Source of the DNA: Paenimyroides ummariense
GTDB taxonomy: Bacteria; Bacteroidota; Bacteroidia; Flavobacteriales; Flavobacteriaceae
Reading direction: 5' to 3'
Assembly (NCBI RefSeq): GCF_900115115.1
Contig: NZ_FOVI01000022.1
Span: forward strand, 1 to 53,144
DNA: 53,144 nucleotides
In this document: piece after piece, positions 44,431 to 51,803 of the stretch
Layout: each line of letters begins with the position of its first letter
Numbering within the stretch: position 1 is the stretch's first letter
The notes under the pieces: model-generated
Databases searched by the model: none
What the model was told of the DNA's origin: nothing
The model's input: only the letters and a program-made list of their open reading frames with translations
Position numbers and translations under genes: made by a program

Positions 44431-44925
44431 ATGGAACAGTATTTAAAACAATTGCCAAAGTTAGCAAAAGATAAGCACACAGAAAACAAGAAGTATTTTG
44501 ATAAGCTAAAGAAAAAAACGCCTAAAGATTTAGATTACAAAATGCAGCTTATTCATGACGATGTGTTTAAAAAGACCGATTGTTTAAAGTGTGCTAATTG
44601 CTGTAAAACTACCGGACCTTTGTTTACTTTGGCAGATATTGAGCGTATTGCAAAACATTTGCGACAAAAACCACAACAGTTTATAAGCCAGTATTTACGA
44701 ATTGACGAGGATAATGATTATGTGCTGCAAAGTGTTCCGTGTACGTTTTTAGATCACGAGAATTATTGTATGATTTATGATGTGCGACCGAAAGCTTGCA
44801 GAGAATTTCCGCATACCGATAGAAAAAAGTTTCAGCAAATAAGCAATCTTACCTTAAAGAATGTTGAAATTTGTCCGGCAGCGTTTGCAGTTGTTGAAGA
44901 AATGAAAAAGAAAATGCCTTTGTAA
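44431..44925 (+). CDS. YkgJ-type zinc/iron-chelating cysteine cluster protein, 164 aa
   Basis: The CxxCxxCC core is visible in DCLKCANCCKTTGPLFT, followed by VPCTFLD, YCMIYDVRPKACREFP and ICPAAF, giving the eight-Cys pattern of the UPF0153/YkgJ family that is thought to chelate Zn or Fe. Function is not established. I chose ATG 44431; an upstream TTG at 44413 is part of the promoter -7 box. The 3' end overlaps a palindrome. Confidence 0.88.
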   Translation: MEQYLKQLPKLAKDKHTENKKYFDKLKKKTPKDLDYKMQLIHDDVFKKTDCLKCANCCKTTGPLFTLADIERIAKHLRQKPQQFISQYLRIDEDNDYVLQSVPCTFLDHENYCMIYDVRPKACREFPHTDRKKFQQISNLTLKNVEICPAAFAVVEEMKKKMPL

Positions 44926-44936
44926 AAAAGGCATTT
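44912..44936. terminator. Terminator-like palindrome at the YkgJ-type 3' end
   Basis: Perfect 10-bp arms (44912-44921 with 44927-44936) around the stop codon; the T-run is weak on both strands. Confidence 0.5.
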
Positions 44937-44941
44937 AAGTT

Positions 44942-45157
44942 TTATATGAAACTATGTTCGTTATCTAAATAGTTCTTTAAGAAATTGTGCGCATCTTCTT
45001 CATTATCGAACGTGTTTATAACGTATTCAACCAGATTTAAGATAAACTCTTTAAAACGTTCAAATAAGTCAACCACTCGACCTAAAATGCGAAGAAACCA
45101 CTCATAAAGAGATTGAAAACGATCAATGATAGCAATTATAGCGTTTGTTGTATTCAT
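44942..45157 (-). CDS. Small hypothetical protein, 71 aa
   Basis: Predicted amphipathic and hydrophobic helices (AIIAIIDRFQSLYEWFLRIL and FILNLVEYVINTF) with an acidic C-terminal region (DNEEDAHNFLKNYLDNEHSF). I do not recognise the family. That it is a gene is supported by a TATATTTG box on the minus strand at 45186-45193, 28 bases before the ATG, and by convergence on the hairpin at 44912-44936. Confidence 0.6.
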   Translation of the reverse strand: MNTTNAIIAIIDRFQSLYEWFLRILGRVVDLFERFKEFILNLVEYVINTFDNEEDAHNFLKNYLDNEHSFI

Positions 45158-45185
45158 AACAAATTACCTTTTTTTAACTTTTAAT

Positions 45186-45193
45186 CAAATATA
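45186..45193 (-). promoter_or_regulatory. Promoter -7 box (TATATTTG on the minus strand) for the 71-aa gene
   Basis: Exact TAnnTTTG on the minus strand, 28 bases before ATG 45157. Confidence 0.5.
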
Positions 45194-45237
45194 ATAAAAA
45201 ACTTGTGATTTGTTAGGTTTGTAATGATAAATTGAAG

Positions 45238-46542
45238 TTAAAAATCGGCGTAAAGCAAATACTTTTTACGTGTGTTTTTAAAATCTTCAATACCGCTTTT
45301 CCAGGTTTCTCTGATTTCTTTTTCTGATAGTTCTTTTTTAATTTGTTTTTGCAGTTGATCGGTTCCGGCAAGTTTGATAAAAAAGTTATTAAAGAACTTT
45401 TCTTTATCACTTGTGTTTTTGTAAGCCTTTAAAAGCCATTCTAATGATAAACCGTCGATTGTTTTATGTGTCGATAAATCTTCGCCAAAACATTTTACAC
45501 CGTTATGAACCGGATCTTTAGCACCTTCGTTAGGCTTTGGTGTAAAAGTAAAATCCATATTCTTTAAAAAGGGCGATCCGTAAATTTGAAACTGCTTTTC
45601 GGTTCCGCGCCCCATACTTACATTGGTTCCTTCAAAAAAACACAAACTGGTGTACAGATTTATCGATGTATCATTAGGTAAATTTGGCGATGGTTTAACA
45701 GGCAATGAATAGTGCATGCTTTTGTTGTAATTCTTGCAAGGAATAACAGTTAATTTACATTGAAGAGCCTGCCCTGAGCCTGTCGAAGGGTTCAACCATT
45801 TTTCGCCGTTAATCATTTGAGCATATTCGCCAATGGTCATTCCGTGCAAAATAGGAATAGGATGCATACCTACAAAACTTTTGTTTTTCATTTCCAGAAC
45901 AGGACCGTCAACCGTTGCGCCTTTCGGATTTGGTCGATCCAAAACAATCAAAGGAATATTATTTTCGGCACAAGCTTCCATTAAATAGTGTAACGATGAA
46001 ATATAGGTGTAAAATCGCGCGCCTACATCCTGCAAATCAAAAATCATAACATCAATACCGGTAAGCTGTTCTTTTGTCGGTTTTTTGTTGTTTCCGTACA
46101 ACGAAATAATAGGCAAACCGGTTTTGGTATCTTTTCCGTCTTTAATCAATTCACCGGCATCGGCAGTTCCACGAAAACCATGTTCAGGCGCATAGATTTT
46201 TTTAAGGTTTATTTTATTTTGAATTAAAAAATCAACAATGCTGATGTCATATTTTCTTGCACAATCTGATGTTACAGGATCCACTCCTTTAGGGCAAGGA
46301 CCTTTTTCCATTAAGAATGTTATTCCCGTCTGATTTGTCAAAATACCTACTCTTTTATCTTTTAATAAAGGAATATAAATCTTTGATTGATCAGCTCCTG
46401 TCTTTATGTATTTTTGAAAATCTTTTGACTTTTGACTTTCGACTTTTGACTTACTTTGAGCATTACAAACAAAACTTAAGCCTGTAAATACTGTTACAAA
46501 GAAAAATAAAAATGTATTTTTGAAAAGAATTATAGCTTTCAT
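45238..46542 (-). CDS. namZ: NamZ-type exo-muramidase (DUF1343), 434 aa
   Basis: DUF1343 proteins of the NamZ type release N-acetylmuramic acid from peptidoglycan fragments during cell-wall recycling. A signal peptide (about 1-28) predicts export. Family blocks include RVGILTNQTGI, KIYAPEHGFRG, MIFDLQDVGARFYTYISSLH, VLDRPNP and YSLPVKPSPNLPND, then FFEGTNVSMGRGTEKQFQIY. About ten residues at 250-260 (NPSTGSGQALQ) look inserted between EKWL and CKLTVIP and correspond to a repeat-like DNA element. The reading frame remains open. The ATG lies five bases from the divergent permease start. Confidence 0.88.
   Translation of the reverse strand: MKAIILFKNTFLFFFVTVFTGLSFVCNAQSKSKVESQKSKDFQKYIKTGADQSKIYIPLLKDKRVGILTNQTGITFLMEKGPCPKGVDPVTSDCARKYDISIVDFLIQNKINLKKIYAPEHGFRGTADAGELIKDGKDTKTGLPIISLYGNNKKPTKEQLTGIDVMIFDLQDVGARFYTYISSLHYLMEACAENNIPLIVLDRPNPKGATVDGPVLEMKNKSFVGMHPIPILHGMTIGEYAQMINGEKWLNPSTGSGQALQCKLTVIPCKNYNKSMHYSLPVKPSPNLPNDTSINLYTSLCFFEGTNVSMGRGTEKQFQIYGSPFLKNMDFTFTPKPNEGAKDPVHNGVKCFGEDLSTHKTIDGLSLEWLLKAYKNTSDKEKFFNNFFIKLAGTDQLQKQIKKELSEKEIRETWKSGIEDFKNTRKKYLLYADF
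45767..45790. repeat. Repeat-like palindromic element inside the namZ-like gene
   Basis: The segment has an inverted CCCTGAG...CTTCGACAGG-type core (CCCTGAGCC on the plus strand then TGTCGAAGGG). The phrase CCTTCGACAGGCTCAGGG is familiar from dispersed repeats in many bacterial genomes. It encodes PSTGSGQA in frame. Confidence 0.6.
46515..46522 (+). promoter_or_regulatory. Promoter -7 box (TATTTTTG) for the permease gene, inside namZ
   Basis: Exact TAnnTTTG match within the signal-peptide codons of the divergent namZ-like gene, 24 bases before TTG 46547. Confidence 0.5.
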
Positions 46543-46546
46543 TGTT

Positions 46547-47785
46547 TTGAATTTATCTTATTTTATAGCTAAACGTTTAGCAACTTCTAAAAAGTATAAA
46601 AATAGTGTTTCTGCGCCAATTATAAAAATTGCCATTGCTGCGGTTGCTATCAGTGTGGTTATGATGCTGGTTTCTATTGCAACGGGCTTGGGTTTGCAGC
46701 AAAAAATACGCGATAAAATTACATCGTTCAATGGGCATGTGGTGATATCTAATTTTGATAACAATCAGTCCGAAGTTACTTTGGAACCTATTTCAACCCA
46801 ACAGAATTTTTATCCGAAGTTTACAGAAGTACCCGAAGTTACTGCGGTGCATCCGTTTGCTACAAAAGCCGGAGTTGTTAGAACCGATAAATCGTTTGAA
46901 GGAATTGTTTTTAAAGGTGTAGATAAAAATTATCAGTGGAATTATTTGGAAGATTATTTGACCGAAGGAAAATTACCTGAATATAAAACGGAAGGAATGA
47001 CCAATGAAGTGATTGTTTCGGGTTATTTAGCCAACCGTTTAGAATTGAAAGTGGGTGATAAGCTGGATACTTATTTTTTAAAGAACGATGGTGAAGGTTT
47101 GCCAAATGTGCGCGCTTTTACCATTTCGGGAATTTACGATTCGGGTTTTCCGCAGTTCGATGAAACTTTTGTAATTGGTGATTTAAAGCATATACAACGT
47201 TTAAACAAATGGCAAAAATACGAAGTTGGCGGTTTTGAACTTTTTGTAAACGATTTTACAAAGATTGATACTATTGCTGATAAAGTGTACAGTCACATTC
47301 CATCGACTTTAAACAGCGAACCCATAACAACCAAATACTTTCATATTTTTGACTGGTTAAAGGTGTTCGATTTAAATATTTACATCATAGTGGGATTAAT
47401 GATTTTAGTTGCCGTAATCAATATGATTGTTGCTTTGCTGGTACTTATTTTAGAACGAACGCAGATGATTGGTATTTTAAAAGCTTTGGGCGCAAGTAAT
47501 TGGAGCATCCGTAAGATTTTTGTTTACAATGCAACGTATATTGTTTTAATTGGCTTGTTAATCGGAAACGCAATAGGTTTAGGTTTATTGCTAATTCAGA
47601 AGTATTTTGGAATTATTACGTTAGATCCTACACAATATTATGTAAAAGTAGCTCCTGTATATATTTCTCCGGTTTATATCATTTTAATCAATGTAGCATT
47701 GGTGGTTTTAAGCTACTTAATTATGCTGATACCATCGCACTTAACAACAAAAATTTCTCCGGTAAAATCGATTAAGTTTCAGTAG
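46547..47785 (+). CDS. FtsX/LolC-type ABC transporter permease, 412 aa
   Basis: Membrane component of a MacB/LolCDE-like system, which moves lipoproteins or other cargo using an ATPase encoded elsewhere. An N-terminal helix (about 22-48) is followed by a large periplasmic domain (about 50-270) and three C-terminal helices (about 280-305, 330-355 and 370-400), with LKALGASNWSIRKIFVYNATY typical of FtsX (read as LKALGASNWSIRK and IFVYNATY). I chose TTG 46547 (NLSYFIAKRL); the longer TTG at 46520 is the last part of the promoter box. The start is five bases from the divergent namZ ATG. Confidence 0.88.
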   Translation: MNLSYFIAKRLATSKKYKNSVSAPIIKIAIAAVAISVVMMLVSIATGLGLQQKIRDKITSFNGHVVISNFDNNQSEVTLEPISTQQNFYPKFTEVPEVTAVHPFATKAGVVRTDKSFEGIVFKGVDKNYQWNYLEDYLTEGKLPEYKTEGMTNEVIVSGYLANRLELKVGDKLDTYFLKNDGEGLPNVRAFTISGIYDSGFPQFDETFVIGDLKHIQRLNKWQKYEVGGFELFVNDFTKIDTIADKVYSHIPSTLNSEPITTKYFHIFDWLKVFDLNIYIIVGLMILVAVINMIVALLVLILERTQMIGILKALGASNWSIRKIFVYNATYIVLIGLLIGNAIGLGLLLIQKYFGIITLDPTQYYVKVAPVYISPVYIILINVALVVLSYLIMLIPSHLTTKISPVKSIKFQ

Positions 47786-47854
47786 GTGAGATCAATCTAA
47801 ATTTAAAGTATAGAATTTATCAAACGAAATATATCAAGCTTAAATTTACACATC

Positions 47855-47950
47855 TATGTCAAGCTGAACGTGATTCAGCTTCTCATCAAAATAGATATGC
47901 GATTGCTTCGCCAGTTCGCAAGCTCGTGTCCGGATCAAGTCTGGAATGAC
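47855..47950. repeat. Composite intergenic repeat-like segment
   Basis: In the 292-base gap after the permease gene. It holds a perfect 8-bp hairpin (47861-47868 with 47874-47881), a phrase GCTTCGCCAGTTCGCAAGC with partial inverted symmetry, and a short GTCCGGATCAAGTCTGGA palindrome. These resemble pieces of dispersed repeats known from many bacteria. No ORF fits here. Copy number is unknown. Confidence 0.5.
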
Positions 47951-48028
47951 AAGCGTTGTAAAATAAATTGAATGATTCTAATTATAAAATTCGTAACTAT
48001 AATCAAATCAAAAAATACTAAACAACAA

Positions 48029-48055
48029 AAAAGTCGCTCTAAACGAACGACTTTT
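48029..48055. terminator. Bidirectional terminator
   Basis: 8-bp arms (48029-48036 with 48048-48055) with flanking A- and T-runs, between the permease and PiT genes. Confidence 0.75.
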
Positions 48056-48077
48056 CTTATTTTGTAATGATTCAATC

Positions 48078-49187
48078 TTAAATAAATAAATGTACTAGGT
48101 GATAAACGCCCATTGCAACTAATGCAGATACAGGTATCGTTAAAATCCATGCCCATAATAATGAGATTGTTACACCCCAGCGAACTGCCGATATACGTTT
48201 TGTAATACCTACACCAATAATAGATCCTGTAATGGTATGAGTGGTAGAAACCGGTATTCCCATGTGTTCAGTAACGTATAAAGCAACGGCTCCGGCTGTT
48301 TCTGCAGCAACACCTTCAAGCGGAGTTACCTTTGTGATTTTAGATCCCATTGTTTTAACGATTTTCCAACCACCGCTCATTGTTCCTAAACCAATAAAAA
48401 CGAACGATGCTAATGGAACCCAACCCCAGTGGTCAACAAAATAACTAAAACGGTCTGCGTTAGGTATTTCTAAATAAGGATTCAAACCATCTGGCAAGCC
48501 CATGTGAAAGCTAATAACGGCAGCACCAATAATACCCATTACTTTTTGTGCATCGTTACCACCGTGACCTAAACTGAATAATGCCGATGATACCAACTGT
48601 AAACGTTTAAACCATTTTTCTGCACGGTGCGGATTGGCTTTTCTACAAATCCACATAATAGCAACGGTTATAAAGTAGGCTAGTATCATTCCTAAAAACG
48701 GAGCTCCGAAAATAAACAAAAAGATAGGAATTACTTTTGCGTAAACAATAACATCTTCTCCGTTTACATTGATACCGCCTGCGTGTGCAATAGCAGCACC
48801 CATAAAACCACCAATTAATGTGTGTGATGATGATGAAGGAATTCCTAGTTTCCATGTTGCCAAATTCCAAAGAATAGCGGCAATTAATCCGGCAAAAATA
48901 ACCTCGAGTGTAATAAACTGTTCGTTAACCGATTTTGCTATGGTGTTACCAATTTTAAATTCACCAATAATATACAGCGATATAAAGTAAGCGGCAAAGT
49001 TAAAAGCAGCAGCCCATAAAACAGCCTGAAACGGAGTTAAAACACGTGTTGTTACAATGGTAGCAATAGAGTTTGCTGCATCGTGAAAACCGTTAATGTA
49101 GTCAAACCCCAATGCTAAAACTATAATAATAAGTAATAACCAGGCGCCGCTAACATCAAGGTTTGCAAATAAGTCAAATAGTTCCAT
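48078..49187 (-). CDS. PiT-family inorganic phosphate transporter, 369 aa
   Basis: Multi-pass symporter for inorganic phosphate, usually as a metal-phosphate complex. The two PiT signature repeats are GFDYINGFHDAANSIATIVT near 28-47 and the inverted-topology half PVSTTHTITGSIIGVG near 314-329; SSSSHTLIGGFMGAAIAH lies between. About ten hydrophobic helices are seen. It is read right after the DUF47 gene (21-base gap), the usual pair for low-affinity phosphate uptake. Confidence 0.94.
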   Translation of the reverse strand: MELFDLFANLDVSGAWLLLIIIVLALGFDYINGFHDAANSIATIVTTRVLTPFQAVLWAAAFNFAAYFISLYIIGEFKIGNTIAKSVNEQFITLEVIFAGLIAAILWNLATWKLGIPSSSSHTLIGGFMGAAIAHAGGINVNGEDVIVYAKVIPIFLFIFGAPFLGMILAYFITVAIMWICRKANPHRAEKWFKRLQLVSSALFSLGHGGNDAQKVMGIIGAAVISFHMGLPDGLNPYLEIPNADRFSYFVDHWGWVPLASFVFIGLGTMSGGWKIVKTMGSKITKVTPLEGVAAETAGAVALYVTEHMGIPVSTTHTITGSIIGVGITKRISAVRWGVTISLLWAWILTIPVSALVAMGVYHLVHLFI

Positions 49188-49208
49188 AAAAATTTATCTT
49201 CTAAAAAA

Positions 49209-49853
49209 TTATGCGTATTTAACAGTAATTGTTTCCAATACATTTGCCACGCGGCGACAGCTGTCGGTAGCTGTTTCCAAAGCATCCATTACTTCTTTGT
49301 ACTTGATAATTTCTATAATATTGGTTTCGTTTTCAAAAATATCGGCAACCGCTTTATCAAAAACTTTATCAGCTTTACGTTCTAAACGTAAAATAACTTT
49401 ACAGCCTTCGGCAATTGCTTTAAGGTTTTTCATATCCTTTAAATCAAGTAAACTTTGAGCTACCTGCGTACAAGCTTCTAAATTAGCTTCGGTAAGTTTG
49501 CGTAACGGTTTGGTAACTTTTTCAATTTGATACAAACGCATACGCGATGCTGCATCACTTAAATGATCGGCAATTTCATCAACCGCAGTCATTAAGTTGT
49601 TAATATCTTCTCTATCAAAAGGGGTAATAAAGTTTCTTCCTAATTCTACACGCGTAGTTTGTGCAATCGCTTCGATTTCCGATTTTAATACTTCTACTTC
49701 ACGTAATAATTTTTCTCTGTCGTTTGCAGGTAAGTTTACCGCTTCGTGCAATGTTTCCGATAATAATTTAATTTTACCGGCAGCTTGTTCAAATAAAGGG
49801 TAAAACGTTTTATCCTTTGGAACTAAAAATTGAAAAATTGAATTTAATGACAT
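49209..49853 (-). CDS. DUF47 (PhoU-like) partner of PiT, 214 aa
   Basis: PhoU-related helical protein of the TIGR00153 type. Typical features are FTPFDREDINNL-type FITPFDREDINNLMTAVDEI (20 residues) and IADHLSDAASRMRLYQ. It is thought to control the associated PiT transporter. It is the first gene of a two-gene operon with the transporter. A TACTTTCG box lies on the minus strand just upstream. Confidence 0.92.
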   Translation of the reverse strand: MSLNSIFQFLVPKDKTFYPLFEQAAGKIKLLSETLHEAVNLPANDREKLLREVEVLKSEIEAIAQTTRVELGRNFITPFDREDINNLMTAVDEIADHLSDAASRMRLYQIEKVTKPLRKLTEANLEACTQVAQSLLDLKDMKNLKAIAEGCKVILRLERKADKVFDKAVADIFENETNIIEIIKYKEVMDALETATDSCRRVANVLETITVKYA

Positions 49854-49877
49854 GTGTTTATTAATTTTTTCGCACTG

Positions 49878-49885
49878 CGAAAGTA
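49878..49885 (-). promoter_or_regulatory. Possible promoter -7 box for the DUF47-PiT operon
   Basis: TACTTTCG on the minus strand, one mismatch to TAnnTTTG, 24 bases before ATG 49853. Confidence 0.4.
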
Positions 49886-50015
49886 ATATTCTAATGTTAA
49901 CTTAACATTAAATTTACTTTTTAATGCAAAATATTTTCAAAAGCGGTTTCTGTAAATTAGCAGGAATATTTGTATTTTAGCAGAATTCAAAGAACTTAAC
50001 GAAATTTTTCAGGAA

Positions 50016-51659
50016 ATGGATTTAAACTTCAATAAAAACGAAGATCATAATAAATTACTATTATCAGAATTAAAACAAAAATTAGCCAAAGTTAAACTGG
50101 GCGGTGGCGAAAAAAGAATTGCAAAACTGCACGAACAAGGAAAAATGACTGCTCGCGAGCGTATTGATTTTTTGTTCGATAAAGATTCAAAATCAATCGA
50201 AATCGGTGCTTTCGTAGGCGAAGGCATGTATAAAGAACACGGCGGTTGCCCATCGGGTGGTGTTGTGGTAAAAATCGGTTACGTTAACGGAAAGCAGGTT
50301 ATTGTGGTAGCAAACGATGCTACAGTGAAAGCCGGTGCGTGGTTCCCAATTACAGGAAAAAAGAATTTACGTGCGCAAGAAATCGCTATTAAAAACCGCT
50401 TGCCTATTATTTATTTGGTTGATTCTGCCGGAGTTTACCTTCCAATGCAAGATGAAATTTTCCCTGATAAAGAAAACTTCGGACGTATTTTTCGTAACAA
50501 CGCCATTATGTCGTCTATGGGAATTACCCAGATTGCAGCCGTAATGGGCAGTTGTGTTGCCGGTGGAGCTTATTTGCCGATTATGAGCGATGAAGCGTTG
50601 ATTGTTGATAAAACAGGATCGATCTTTTTAGCAGGATCTTACTTGGTTAAGGCTGCAATTGGGGAATCTATTGATAATGAAACCTTGGGTGGAGCAACAA
50701 CGCATACCGAAATTTCTGGTGTTACCGATTATAAAGCGAAAGATGATAAAGATTGTTTAGAAACCATTCGCAACATTGTTGGTAAAATGGGTGATTTTGA
50801 TAAAGCAGGATACAATCGTATCGATACTAAAAAACCGGCGTTAGATCCAAACGAAATTTACGGAATTCTACCAAAATCTCGAGGCGAACAATATGATACT
50901 ATGGAAATCATTAAACGTTTGGTTGATGATTCTGAATTTGATGAATATAAAGCAGGTTACGGGCAAACAATTATTACCGGTTATGCGCGCATTGACGGTT
51001 GGGCGGTTGGTATTGTAGCCAATCAGCGTAAAGTGGTGAAAACTACCGGAGCGAAAACCAAACCGAGCGAAATGCAGTTTGGCGGTGTAATTTATTCTGA
51101 TTCTGCCGATAAAGCAACGCGTTTCATTGCAAACTGTAATCAAAAGAAAATTCCTTTGGTTTTCTTGCAAGATGTTACCGGCTTTATGGTGGGGTCTAAA
51201 TCAGAACACGGCGGTATCATTAAAGACGGAGCCAAAATGGTGAACGCTGTAAGTAATTCTGTGGTGCCTAAATTTACCGTTATTATGGGTAATTCTTATG
51301 GTGCAGGAAATTATGCAATGTGCGGTAAAGCGTACGATCCTCGTTTCTTTTTAGCTTGGCCAAGTGCAGAATTAGCAGTTATGGGCGGTGCACAGGCAGC
51401 AAAAGTTTTATTGCAGATCGAAGCATCATCGTTAAAAGCAAAAGGCGAGGAGCTAACTCCGGAAAAAGAAGCAGAATTGTTCGATAAAATAAAAGCGAAG
51501 TACGATGCACAAACATCGCCATATTATGCAGCAGCACGTTTATGGACCGATGCTATTATTGATCCGTTAGATACCCGCAAATGGATTTCTATGGGAATTG
51601 AAGCAGCGAACCACGCACCAATTGAAAAACAGTTTAATTTAGGTGTTATTCAAGTGTAA
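50016..51659 (+). CDS. Acyl-CoA carboxylase carboxyltransferase (beta) subunit, 547 aa
   Basis: Transfers carboxyl from biotin to an acyl-CoA (methylcrotonyl- or propionyl-CoA). The two crotonase-like halves are intact: CPSGGVVVKIGYVNGKQVIV with MGSCVAGGAYLPIMSDEALI in the N half, and GFMVGSKSEHGGIIKDGAKM with GNSYGAGNYAMCGKAYDPRF in the C half. The GGAYLP...DKTGSIFLAG wording is nearest to MccB-type subunits, but the acyl substrate cannot be settled from sequence alone. No biotin-carboxylase subunit is adjacent. It has its own terminator. Confidence 0.9.
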   Translation: MDLNFNKNEDHNKLLLSELKQKLAKVKLGGGEKRIAKLHEQGKMTARERIDFLFDKDSKSIEIGAFVGEGMYKEHGGCPSGGVVVKIGYVNGKQVIVVANDATVKAGAWFPITGKKNLRAQEIAIKNRLPIIYLVDSAGVYLPMQDEIFPDKENFGRIFRNNAIMSSMGITQIAAVMGSCVAGGAYLPIMSDEALIVDKTGSIFLAGSYLVKAAIGESIDNETLGGATTHTEISGVTDYKAKDDKDCLETIRNIVGKMGDFDKAGYNRIDTKKPALDPNEIYGILPKSRGEQYDTMEIIKRLVDDSEFDEYKAGYGQTIITGYARIDGWAVGIVANQRKVVKTTGAKTKPSEMQFGGVIYSDSADKATRFIANCNQKKIPLVFLQDVTGFMVGSKSEHGGIIKDGAKMVNAVSNSVVPKFTVIMGNSYGAGNYAMCGKAYDPRFFLAWPSAELAVMGGAQAAKVLLQIEASSLKAKGEELTPEKEAELFDKIKAKYDAQTSPYYAAARLWTDAIIDPLDTRKWISMGIEAANHAPIEKQFNLGVIQV

Positions 51660-51689
51660 GGAACTTTAGTTTTGCTATCATAATTTTAA

Positions 51690-51718
51690 AAAGTCTACTT
51701 ATAAAGTAGGCTTTTTTT
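51690..51718 (+). terminator. Terminator after the carboxyltransferase gene
   Basis: 9-bp stem (one G-T pair) at 51692-51700 with 51704-51712, followed by a T-run. Confidence 0.75.
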
Positions 51719-51752
51719 AATTGTTTCATTTCATGAAAATCTTACAAAATTT

Positions 51753-51780
51753 AAAGAGGAAGCACTTGCTTCCTCTTTTT
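51753..51780. terminator. Terminator for the type B cargo gene
   Basis: Perfect 11-bp stem (51753-51763 with 51768-51778), 4-base loop, T-run on the plus strand and a weaker one on the minus strand. Confidence 0.7.
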
Positions 51781-51803
51781 GGTTGTTTTTATCTAACAGG
51801 TGT

